Shown: positions 13,573 to 25,200 of the stretch, piece by piece | Layout: each line of letters opens with the position of its first letter | Position numbering within the stretch: position 1 is the stretch's first letter | Assembly: GCA_021234535.1 (NCBI GenBank) | Contig: CM037843.1 | Location: 8,492,979-8,556,978, forward strand | DNA: 64,000 nt | Reading direction: 5' to 3' | DNA from: Stichopus chloronotus | Taxonomy: Eukaryota > Echinodermata > Holothuroidea > Aspidochirotida > Stichopodidae | Notes under the pieces: generated by a model | The model's input: the letters and a program-made list of their open reading frames with translations, nothing else | Told to the model about the DNA's origin: nothing | The model's database searches: none | Position numbers and translations under genes: made by a program

Positions 13573-13694
13573 GTATAAAGTTTTTAATTTATGGCGAGAG
13601 TCAAGTTGGCAGACGATGGCAACGATCACTGTTCATGCATCCTAATGCTCTGGATTCTTGCAAAAGGTATCACACAATCTATGAGTAGAAGTAC
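13573..13694. other. Region between two candidate 5' exons of the SPEC3-like gene
   Basis: In minus-strand sense two frames overlap here. The frame of the upstream exon stays open to a TGA at 13626-13628, while the frame of the core exon opens only from about 13632. Three weak GT sites follow the upstream exon, and none has G at donor position +5. The stretch may therefore be coding, a short intron or 5' UTR. Confidence 0.5.
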
Positions 13695-13805
13695 TGTAAC
13701 AGTAGCACTGTCAAATCTGTCAGGAGATACTGCAGGGGAAACTTGAACATCGAAGAGTTCCTCAGGAGAAGCAATACTGAGATGATGAGGATGAATTTTT
13801 CCGTC
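13695..13805 (-). CDS. Candidate upstream coding exon of the SPEC3-like gene
   Basis: A strong acceptor (long pyrimidine run then TTTTTCAG) precedes an open frame starting DGKIHPHHLSIASPEELF and followed by VQVSPAVSPDRFDSATVT. If a GT at 13693-13694 is the donor, the exon is 111 bp (37 codons, phase 0 at both ends). It would then join in frame to the acceptor at 13521/13522. The donor match is poor (GTACTT), so the exon may instead read on to the TGA at 13626, adding 22 residues. The acidic, Ser/Pro-rich composition fits a cytoplasmic N-terminal tail. I recognise no domain. The acceptor is convincing; the 3' boundary and the membership in this gene are inferred. Confidence 0.5.
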
Positions 13806-15239
13806 CTGAAAAAGAGTAGGAAAAAAGAAGAAAAAAGATTTTGAATATATGCAAACTGTAAAAATGAAATTACAGTACATCAGTTTCTGACAGTAATGTA
13901 CACCCTGAAGTCTGAATCACATGAGCAGTTTCAAAGTTACATCCCACGTTACCAATTCAAACGTGGTAATATTAGAGACATCAATCTGACTTGCATCAAA
14001 AGTAAAACATGTAGATTTTGGTAGCAAAGGAGCAGACAAAGAAGAGTAGATGTAGGGATGATGATGGGAGAGAGGACAGGGAGCAGGACCAGATCAAAGC
14101 AAAATATATATTGTGATTTACACACTCTGCTGCTATCCCTCCACTCTGGCATTGAAATACAATGACTGCATGTAGCGCTTCTCACTATAGAGGTCTCTGA
14201 GAATTAGGTTTGCACCAACTTCACCACTCAAATATCCACCGTCAATAAGAACAAGAGCCACAGAACTGCTGCGCTTGTCTAAAACATTTGTAAACACTTT
14301 CAGTGACAATGAAGGACTGGTGCATCTTTGGACGAATCTTGAGCAAACTGAATGTTGAGTCAAGTTAACAACAAACAAGTGGGGTGATTAGATTATTTCA
14401 AGACGGGAGAGAGAGGAAAGTTAAGGGAGAAAATGAAACATTTGCTCAGGTCTTCTCCTCTCCCACTTTTAATTTTGTTGAAATCATCACGCTCAACCTT
14501 AAAAGAGTTTTGGAGGCTGACAAGGCAATTAATCAAGAAAATGACTACTGCAGGACAATTCTTGACAGCCTCCCTACTGGTGTGTAATCTCTTGTGCTTG
14601 TCATTACAGAAGATGGTACTCTGCTTCATCAAACCCTGGATCAAACCATTCTGTTGGAGAAAAGACAGGTATGGGAGCACTGCAGGGAATCAAGCCATTC
14701 CCAAAACAAATGCTGCACAACTTTTCTCCAGTGCTGTAAATTACAAATGCAGTCAGGTCAGAAGGCAATTTCGAGAAATATTTCACTTCAACAGAGAACA
14801 TCTCTATATGAACAATCCCTCATGGTGGTCTGATTTCTCTCAAAAGTCTCACTCTCCTATCCACCCTCTCCCTGTTTAAATGGATAAGTAGTCACGGTTC
14901 TAAACATGGTTGTCAAGTGCTCTTAATTTAGTCTCATCACACTCCCCAGTCCCCACCCCATCCCCTCTCCTTTCAACTAGAACACCAACAGTTTAGAAGC
15001 TCACAACTACTTTGCCCCTTTAGGCTCATATATACTTGACAGTGCACCAAAAAAACCCATTAGTATTATTCATATACCAGTATAAGCTACTGTACTGTAA
15101 ATCCAAGTTAGCACTGCATGATGAGATTGTGTATTTGACCCACTATACGTTGACCTGGCATGACCTTCAACCTCTTACAGCACATAGTTGTTACTGAGCA
15201 TCTAAATCTTTAGTCCTAACCAAGCTATTAAGCCACAAT
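13806..15239. other. Non-coding DNA with unresolved open frames on both strands
   Basis: The interval 14130-14880 has longer-than-average open frames on both strands. On plus, a segment at 14610-14668 is flanked by ATTACAG and by a GACAG/GTATGG junction. No frame shows a known domain, and an in-frame TAA at 14585 interrupts the plus frame. I cannot tell exon from chance here. The rest is AT-rich and featureless. Confidence 0.35.
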
Positions 15240-15735
15240 TTTCACATCCCAAAGACTTTGGACCCCAATTTTGTCCCTAAAAATGCTAAAGAGCCAAAGG
15301 TAATCCACTGCCATACTAGTACTCATCTGAAAACACTCCACATTATAACATATAATGTGTAGAAAAACTATAATGTTGCATGACTTAATAATTTATGGTC
15401 CATGTGACCCATTTTGAAGTTGGACCAAAAAAAAAATAACCAATGCAAAATGTTCCACTACCATAGTGCTGATGTGACAAACCATCCACTCTGTAAAACA
15501 CAATCTGTAGAAGAAGCAAGGCATTTTGCATTATGTCATAAAAGGGCCCATAAGGTCCATTTGGGACCTTGGACCCCAATTCTTGAACACCTTGAAGTAC
15601 CATTTCCATAGTACTAATGTAAAAACCTTCCATATTGTGCCATGAGACCCTGCAGAAAAACAAGCATTTTGCACTGTATGATTTCACAAGATGCCCCATT
15701 TGGATTATGCACCCCAAATTAGTGAACACTATAAT
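15240..15735. repeat. Diverged satellite, about 155-bp period
   Basis: Three to four diverged monomers share the landmarks TTGGACCCCAA, CCATAGTACTGATGTGA, AACCTTCCA and CATTTTGCA, spaced about 150-160 bp apart. The monomers differ by many substitutions, so the array is old. Related monomers reappear at 16640-16915. Confidence 0.7.
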
Positions 15736-16639
15736 GTTAGGTATACTGACTTTTTGTCTTCTCTATATTAAGAAAAAAAATATATAATGATAATTTGATA
15801 ACTATATTGCTTCCTGCAAAGAGTTTTAGGCAAGCCTAATGATAACCACCGGCTTTTGGCATGACACTGATTTTTGGCACAAAATTGTTTTTGGCACACA
15901 CTGATGTTTGATAAAAAAAAAAACAAAGTCAATAATATACATTCAAAATGTAAACATCCCACGAAATATTACACAAATCTTGTAGACCAAATTAAATTAC
16001 TGTATAGACATTTTATAAAAATTAAAATATCCTGAAAAGTTCTAGAAGTTGTGTAAACCCTTCTGAAAATTGAAATATTATATCTCATAAATGTAGTCAG
16101 CCAAATCACATTGGTCATTACATATTTCATAACAAAAGTCAACAAAGCGAACTTTTTCAAATCTGAAAAATCAGGCTATTTGAAGACAAATTTAAATTAT
16201 ATTTTGTTCTTTGTTTACAAGTACTTGCAGCTTAAGAGAACCTTTTTAGAGTATGGTTTGAATTTTCCAAAAAGGCTTTATTGAAGTTTAGTGCTAGGCC
16301 TATATGTGAGTAACGTTACATACTAGTTCTCCTTTCCTCTTGTGTCAAAGGAGAGCACTGTAGGCAGTGTGGATGGGGATACTCAGGTTGTTCTGATACA
16401 CACACTGGCATTCTGTCTGAGTACTGTGTATTGTTAACATTTTGTGGAATTGTGGCAGTATTTAGAAACAAGTTTTATTATTTCTTTCACATTTTTCAGT
16501 TATAACTATCATTTTGTGAATCTGTATCACCTTGTGATTATTGCGATAATAGTAATTTTCCATATACTCTACACTGTATGTTGCCCAACACTAGTGAACA
16601 CTCAAACAGTACCAGTACCAGTGTACTAATGAGATATAG
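15736..16639. other. Very AT-rich spacer between satellite fragments, no gene recognised
   Basis: This interval is AT-rich with short homopolymers. I found no open frame with splice signals or a recognisable domain. Confidence 0.5.
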
Positions 16640-16915
16640 TCTCAATATCAAACCTGGAGGAAAAGTGTAGCATTTTCCATGTTTTCATAAAATGGCCCAC
16701 ATGGCTGAACCCAACTACCCTGGTAGTAGTGTACTAATCTAGCAAACCTTCCACACTGGAACATGTTTGCCTTTTGCATGATTCAATAATTTGTGGACCA
16801 CATGTGCAGCACAGCCCATTCTGACACTGAATCCACCAGTACTGGACACCTGAAAAGTTCTAGTGCTGATATGAAAAACCTTCTAGACATACTGTAAAAT
16901 GTAAAGGAAAAGAAA
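16640..16915. repeat. Second block of the diverged ~155-bp satellite
   Basis: Landmarks of the 15.2-kb satellite recur here: AAATGGCCCACATGG, AACCTTCCACACTG, TTTTGCATGATTCAATAATT, ACTGGACACCTGAA and GTGCTGATATGAAAAACC. Two degenerate monomers are visible. Confidence 0.6.
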
Positions 16916-18129
16916 TTACCTGGTGTGAACCTAAAAAAAAAGGTAAATGGGACGACCTTTGAGCAGTTCCCATTGGCAACCAGTGGCAGATTCAAGGAGG
17001 AGTGCTGTGGGTGAATGTACATCAGACCACCACCACCAAAAAAAAAGTTTCCAAACTTGATCAAATGTGCCTTAGTTCTATGATACGATATCACAGACAT
17101 CTCAGTACTACTACTCTTCTTATCACTGTTTTGGCATAACCTCATACAAAATATTGAGGGCACTATATTTCTCTAAATCCTTCAGATGCAGCATCCACTC
17201 TCCTATAATGTGAGAATCAAGTACAACTGACATACAAAAATCCTTGGCAACAAGATGTGGTTTTAGGCAAAATGCCTCATTCTCTTTGATTCTAATTTTC
17301 TAAATCCTCAAGGATCCAAGATTGTGATTCTATATGGTGCCAATGATTACACAGTATGACAAACAGTTTCACCAATTTCTCATTATTATACATGTTGCAC
17401 AATGTATTTACTGACGAAAATGAAAAAAAATTAATCTTCACTATTAGTAGGAGAGAATATGTGTGGGAGATATATAGAGAATGAGAGAGGAGTTGACGAC
17501 AGCTTTCATTAAAAATAATCCAATAATTGACAATTACTTTGATGACAAATTTCAATTCTTCAAAGTAAATTTTACATTGTTAGCAGAACTGAAGCAGGCC
17601 ATTACAGCAAAGTACCTGAAGATAAGTCAGTACTCTCCACAGATTGAAAAGAGATGCGGGTAGCAAGATGTGAAGCATGTACACTGTGAGGTTTGAGAGG
17701 AGGAATAACCCTCACCTTCAAATATTTTTGAAAATTGAAATGCTAAAAGATGTACTGTAAAATTGTACAACTTGGAGATGATTTCTTGCCTCATTTGGGG
17801 AAATGGCACTTGTTGTAGCAAGTTGCCAACTTTTTTCGACCACTGTAAACCTTAGAATGGGAGTAGGGGAGATTTTTATCTCATTGCCCTACAGGGGCTA
17901 GATGAGATATTGTAGTCACTTAGCTAGTGGAGCTATATATTTTACTGTGCACCCATGGGAGAACAGTTGCCATGGAAACACTTGGAGTGGCTGAGTAGTG
18001 ACACCCCAGGTGTACTCCATGGTAGAGTGACCATGGGTACAAGGGGTCCTAATGGGTGGTATCAATGATTTCAAACATGTCCGTGCCAATGTGTGTGCAT
18101 GTGTGTGTGTGCATCCAAACCTGTCCAAA
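16916..18129. other. AT-rich non-coding DNA, no gene recognised
   Basis: A minus-strand frame at 17700-17821 ends at a GTGAGG site, but it has no acceptor I trust and no recognisable protein features. A short TG-rich run lies near 18090-18112. Confidence 0.4.
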
Positions 18130-19270
18130 TTGTGGTTTTTCCAGAATAGTTTGTAAAGTATATGAGTGATTAAGTTTAAACTTGGTAAGGCTGTGCATCA
18201 TGCCAATACGTCCAAGATGTATTAGTTGTATGGTAAATCGAGTCAAATTTGCTGATTTTTAGGAAAAAAAGCCACCTTGGCCTCAAAATTGCTATTTCCA
18301 GCATGTCTTGAGAAGTATTTGAGCATTTAATGCAAAATTTTGCAAAAACTTACCTGAGAATGAAATATTCAAGGTATATCACTTTTGAAGTAAAGAGAGT
18401 GAAATTTGCTGATTTTTTGAGAAAGAAAGCCATTTTTACCCCAAAATTTGTATTTCCAGCATATCTTGAGAACTATCAGACCAATTAACTTAAAGCTTTG
18501 TAAGTACTTACCTGAAAACACATTGTTCAACATAATATTACTGTATTGGTAAATCCAGGGAAATTTACTGATTTTTTAGGAAAAAAACCCAATTTTGTCC
18601 CAAAATTGGTATTTCCAGCATATCCTGAGACATGTATTTGAGCATTTAGTGCAAAATTTTGCAAGGACTAACTTGAGAATGTAATATTCAAGGTATATCA
18701 CTTTTGAAGTAAAGAGAGTGAAATTTGCTGATTTTTGAAAAAAAGAAGAAAAAAAAAGCCAATTTTGTCCCAAAATTTAATTTCCAACATACCTTAAGAA
18801 CTATTGGACCAATTAAAATATAGGTTTTGTAACGACTTACAGTACCTGAAAACACATTGTTCAACATAATATTACTGTAATGGTAAATCCAGGGAAATTT
18901 GCTGATTTTTTAAAAAAAATGCCAGTTTACCCCAAAATTTGAATTTCCAGAATACTGTACACCTTGGGAACTATTAGGCCAATCAACTTAAAGCTTTGCA
19001 AGAACTTACCTGAGAACACATTGCTCAACATACAGTAATATTAATGTAATGGTAAATCCAGTAAAATGTCAGTACTGATATTTGAGAAAGCTAATTTTTG
19101 CCTCAAGATTTGTATTTCCAGCATACAGTACAGTATCTTGAGAGCTAATAGAGCATTTACACGCAAAATTTTGCGAGGCTGCTCCTATGAACACATTAAC
19201 GAAGATACAGTATATCACTCTTATAGTAAACTGGTGAAATTGTTTGATTGTTTGGTAAAAAATAAATAGA
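18130..19270. repeat. Satellite array: ~163-bp monomers in a ~325-bp dimeric pattern
   Basis: Seven monomers are visible. The landmark TATTTCCAGCAT (or a close variant) recurs near 18291, 18451, 18609, 18778, 18943 and 19111, with a degenerate first unit from about 18134. Two monomer types alternate. One carries GAGCATTTAATGCAAAATTTT and ATTCAAGGTATATCACTTTT. The other carries CAATTAACTTAAAGCTTTG and CACATTGTTCAACATAATA. This is a higher-order dimer. Four or five units contain CTTACCTGA, which read on the minus strand is TCAGGTAAG, a consensus 5' splice site. Confidence 0.9.
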
Positions 19271-22200
19271 GCTGATATCTGGGCCAATAGACACCACCTT
19301 TTAACTTTAGCCAAAACAACTTTAGCAGAACTGGTCCCTGTGGGTAATGTCTTTGAACATTCCTGCAAATTATGAGAACATTATTTTAAGTCAAACATTA
19401 ATTGCAGCAGAACCAGGTCCTGTGCAGGTAAATAGGAGACTAGTGTGCATATTAACCCATATAGGGATGCTCTTTTATCCTGCCCCTAACTGTAACCATT
19501 AAGCCTAACCTATAAGGAATAACCCAATGTAATAATTGCGCTATATAGCATAATATGCACAGATACTTTTGAGACGTTATTGTTATTGTTACTTAGAAGT
19601 GGCAACAGGCTACAGGCTTCAGCTTGCTACCTTACAGTAGATATCAATATTACCATTTTATGTTCGGTTCTGCTTAAAACCATTTTATGTTCGAAAAAAA
19701 TTTTCTCTAATTTTGAATCAGTGCCAGGAACTCTGTGACATGTGGTTGCAATAAACTGTTACAAATCCCCATGTGCAGGACCTCTACTGAAATCAATGCA
19801 TGTTGGCGATGAGATATGCAACACCATGGATTGGCCTCTTGTTTAAAAGGTCAGTGACTATACATCAGGAGAGTGGTAATTTTCATTTGGAGTAGGCCAT
19901 CCCCTTAAATCACCCTGGAGAACTCTGAGAGTACATAGCATGCATGTGTTGAAGGCATATGTTGCAGAAACTCTTGTCTAACATCTAATAACCATTCAGT
20001 CAAACTAAGATATTTAGAACTGTTTGTTTGTTTACACTCATCAAATCTTTGTCGGTGAGTAATATCTTCATTTTAGATGTATGCATTTCTCCATCACCAC
20101 CGCAGAACAAAACTTTGTGAATTTTTCAAGCATTCCTGAATTCTTTGAAGCCATAAATACTGAATCAAATCTGGTTGTGTAAGACATACTATATGGTCAA
20201 TAACTAGTCTGGAAAAAATTTAGCAAAAAGTCCATTACATAGTGCAGTATGCAAAATAGATGAAATGTGAAATTCCTAATGAAGAACAGGTGCTTCCATG
20301 TTGTGAAGCTTTTTTTTTTCCATGCAAAGGAAGTTTTCTGTTCAACCTACAGTACAACAACCAGCAAACTACTTACTGTATGTGACAGAACCACATAGCA
20401 TGCAGGCACCACAGTAGCTCTAGTGGAACTGAATGTTCTGAGAAAGAAACAGTGTTTATGTTAAGGTCCATGATTGCGAGATTAACGCACTGACTTTCCA
20501 AATCCTGCAACAAAGATAATTGTCTGCAGGAAATTACCACACAGACCTCATGGACAATTTTTTTTTATTCCATACTAGAGCTGACATTCCATTTGTCAAA
20601 TTTTGTAACAATCAGAAACGAAGCAACCTCATCGGCTCCTTGCCGTAATGTCATACTTGAATTTTTTACAGTTCTGTACGGTACACAGAACACACTTCAA
20701 CACAGTGGGCAATGGTTTCTAGTGTACAGCTTTACGTGAAATTGTGGTGCGAATATTGCTTTTGTTAATGCATGTGTCATTTTTTAATGGACAGTTGTTT
20801 TACCGAATATATCTACTGACTGTTTGAGTCATCCTACTTTTCAGTTGCTCCAAAAAGTGTGAAAACTTGAAACTAATTTGTTTTTATTCACTCTCATCTA
20901 TACTATACCTTCCTTCAGGAAAGTTTAATATTGTCATAAAAATCAGTGATTTCTTTGCCATAATTATGAGACCTCACCTAATATTAACTTTAACAGTATT
21001 ATAGGCATAAATCTAAGCCTAGCCTGACTTTGCCCAACAACAGCACTAACAGAGAGAGGTGATAAAATATCTGTGGTCACTCTGAGAGGATTAGGACTGT
21101 GAAAAAATTAAAAAATCTACTACCAGCAATAATAAAAACTAAGAGTTCTAAAGAGAGACATTGCATCTCATGAATTTGTTCAACTTTGAAAGTTAGGCCT
21201 AACACTGATGATATGTAATGGTAACATTAAACTAATAAGCTACAGTAGGCTAAGTCCAATATGGGAGTATTTTAGCCTCAAAGAAACATTTTGAGTTTCC
21301 GACATGCCTTTCTTGAGATTTCTTCTATTTCACGCCTTTCTCCGAAAAAAAAAAAAAGGAACAAACTATTTATTTAACCAGTTAACCTGAGTATTTCTTA
21401 TTAATTTCTTTGTTTCAAAGACTTCACAAAGGAATTTTTTCTTATATTCTTTTATTCTTATATTCAACTATGACTGATTTTCATATGGTGAAAAAATAAC
21501 TGGTTTGCTCTTTTTTTGCCCTAGAATTTGAAACATCCCCGAGAAAAAAAATTTGGGAAGGGAGAAATTTCCCCACAGTTTCTGAGCACTGGCATAAACA
21601 CTGAAGTGGAACTGACTTTTTTTATTCATTGCACTAACGAAACAAGAACAGAGATATGCTTTAAGGACTTAATACTTGAAACAGATGTACCAAAAAATAT
21701 ATTCACTGCATGATCTCATGCTGGCATATGCCCCTTTTCACACTCGATAATTGATCATGAGCAAGGTTTAAGAGATTTGCTTCTACAATCTTGGACAAAA
21801 TACCATAGGACACCACGCGCTCCAGTTCAATGTTGGCGGTAGGATTGCTGTTCAAAGGGTACATTCACTTCTATAGTGCAACACTGGAAAGGGGCACAGG
21901 GTTTCATGTTATCCCCTCACCTAAAATTCAGTATTTTATTTGCAACGTACGACAAAGTGTCCCGACAATTTTGTCCAAGATTATAGTTTAACAAACAGGA
22001 AGTGATTGACAAAATGAGTTGTCAGTTGTCATGACAACTACTATTGTTCTCTCACTTGCAGTACAAACATCCTGCCAAGGTCATCATGATTTTGTATCAC
22101 ATTAATTCACTGTGCTTTCACGTCACACCACATTTTGATCCACTGAATGAGATCTGATTTACAGTACCACCTAAAAGTATTTTTAAACATCTCAAGATCT

Positions 22201-25200
22201 TGAGGATAACCTAGAGAGTTTTCAAACACTTACTGATTTAGAGCCATTTACCAGACCTAAATCTGATGAACCATTCCAGCTGAAATGTGAAAGCAACCAT
22301 ACACATAAGTCAAAGCTTGTTTGAAGGCTGACTCAGGATATGCTTCAAAGAAATGGGAGTGCCCTATATAAGCCTCCTGCACTAGCCGCATACCTACAGC
22401 ACTACCACGGTTCATGTATACAAATTGCTTTGGGCATCGTGTACTTTAAGCCTTGAAACAAACTGAAAACAGAAATCGGTCACATCCTTTTTTCACGATG
22501 GGTCTTTCCATACTGTACATATTATTGGTCTAAAGTTGCATATCTAGGTACTGTGTATCTTCCAGTACACTGGCATACATATACTGCACCAGCAGATGCT
22601 GTGCCAGCTACTACATGTATAAGGGCATCATTTACTCCAATCATGGAGCAGCGTGCAGTACACGATGACACTGTGAACTATGATGAGATGTTAATGCCAC
22701 TGCAGATACTTGTTAAAGCACTAACAGACACTTCTGCAGTACAAAACACAAAAACAAGTTAATTAAATGGTCCTGACCTAATTACAGACCAAACAAAGCA
22801 GAAAGCTATGATAGGAGGACAAATAACTTAGTTAAAGCCCTTCACTGCACAATATCCTGAGTAGAGTGGCTCCAAAGGAGATGATTGGCAGAATGGCCAG
22901 AGCAACCACTGCTGTCTGTTTCCTAATTACAACGATAAACACACAGCACTGATGCGGTACAGTACTGCATTGTTACGTGAGCTGTTTCCTTGGTTTGTAG
23001 CTTTACAAAGTTTAAGTTTGCTTTGTCACATAAATATTTTCAAACCATTCAGTATTAACAATAATCTATGGCAAACCTGATAAATATATCACACAAGCTA
23101 CTGAGCAGTTTTCAAACCCAATGGTACACACATGGGGCAATTGCCGTAATTTAGTAAACCACCCATAGTACTGTACACACCACATCTTCTCTCTGGACCA
23201 GAATCATTCTCATACAAGCAAATCAGTTTACCAATAAACAGTGAGCCCATTTTCATGTAACTTTGGTAAATTGCTGTCCCCTCTTATTGTTTTGTAATTG
23301 TGTGTGTGTGTGTGTGTGTGGTTTTTGTAAAGCACTATAAGCACACTAGTACATTGGTGCATTATTATTACTTTGGTAACATGAACAGGTTCAGTACAGA
23401 CAACACCACAATCTGATCTGATTGTTTGAGTGCCCTCAGATTCAAACAATTCCTGACACATATCATTACCTACAAAACCTTTACACCCCGTCAGGATATC
23501 ACAAATTAGGAGCTAACCTTTCACCAAACAACTAGTACATTTATTCATTCCATACTACTGTATACTTGTCAGATAACTTTTGTCTTCCATCATATTTCAG
23601 TTGGACCCTTTCTCATCGAGCAATCCTCAATCCCCTCTCAGTCTTGGAACCCAACGTTTTGAGGGATCAAGTTCTTTGGGGTAAATACTGTATTTTGCAT
23701 TTTCCATGTAGAGCACTGTATGGTGTACAAAAGTGCAACAGTTGTGTGGACACTGAATACCTGTATATTGAACTGTTGAGTTTGATACATATGATACCAT
23801 CAGCATTACAAATAACTATCTCTCCCACAGTCCTGCGTGGCACAGGGTACTTGTAATGCTTTTCATTCACAATGATGATTCTACAAAATGTACTCTTCAA
23901 GGCATAGAACTTTGCTTCTTTCAAAGGAGGAGGCACATATGAAAGTAATTGGTATTTATGCAATGACTTCCTGTTTTAACATTTCTCTTTCCTCATCTCA
24001 CTCTGAGCTGCAAAAAAAAAAATTCTTTAAATTTCAAACTCTAATTTTGTGACAACAAGAATACTGCTGGATTCATCCATGGCGGCTCTTATCAGAGCGT
24101 ATCTTTCTGCAACTTTGTTTGAACTGACATTCCACACAACAGAGCTGACAACCGTTATTGACATTCCAGACTGGTGGAGCTGTGCTGGATGTTTTCTCTA
24201 TCTTTAAAGATCAGTGAAGTAAGTGAAGTTTACCATCATACAATGCATATATGACATCAACTGAGTAGTAGGGAGGATACAACATAGCTGGCTGAAAAAA
24301 AAAAATGACTTAGCTGATTGTAGAAAGGAGCAAGATGTCAACAAGAGAGCTATGAGGGTTTCAACCATCACTGTATCATTGTACTGTATGGATCTTGGAT
24401 ACAACTTTATGTATCCTGTGGTTCATTTTAATGGCGATAAGAACTTTTCAAGATACTGTACCTACAGTAATATGTACAGTATACAGTGCAAACACTATTC
24501 AAAGTACTGTAGGCTTGGGAGACTAACTCGACTCTGCTTCAGAGCTCAGACTCCTGGTTGTGATGTACTAAACAATCCATTTCAAATTAACTACCCTTTC
24601 AATATGCTCTTTGGACTGGTAGGTGTGGCAATGGTTTGTGTTGAGACTGATTTTGAAGCGATGATCCAAATAAACATAAAAAAAGTCCCAGGATGCAAAG
24701 CAGATGCAAGTTCAATGACATGTAATTGAGCAGATTTTCATGTATACAATTCTGGTGTGCCAATTTTGGGATTAATGCTTTCAAAGTGTTACACTACTTC
24801 ATTAATGTTTACTATACTTCACTCCATCACCTTGGTTTCCACAGTAACCAAATTTTAAAAAAGATGTTGAAAAGTTTCGTCCATATTTGTCGCTTTTGTC
24901 CCTGCTGACAAAAGCTGTCCAAATGGTTAATTGATGAACAGTACTCTAAATTGTAATTACATGAACAAAAGTAAGTATGCCAAAAGGCACGAATACATTT
25001 CTGATGCGCAGTTGCACACAAAAGTTATTACAAGGTCACATACTTGCAAATACAGTTCAAGTGAACTTGATAAGGTTTGTCTTTGACACATTCAGTCAAG
25101 GCTCGTACAAAATGTGAAGAAAGAATGGTAGCAAGAAAGTATATATCTCAGTTAATGAGTCATCTACAGTAGTTGTTGTTTAGTATGTTAAGTACCTGGA

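Noticed and set aside
14133..14378. Minus-strand 81-codon frame containing SSSVALVLIDGGYLSGEVGA
   Set aside because: It looks protein-like, but there is no acceptor/donor pair and no family match. It could be considered again with RNA data.
14384..14879. Plus-strand frames with a splice-flanked 59-bp segment (EDGTLLHQTLDQTILLEKR)
   Set aside because: An in-frame TAA lies just upstream, no partner exons were found, the minus strand is equally open and no domain is recognisable.
17627..17821. Minus frame ending at a GTGAGG donor
   Set aside because: There is no acceptable upstream acceptor or start and no recognisable protein sequence.
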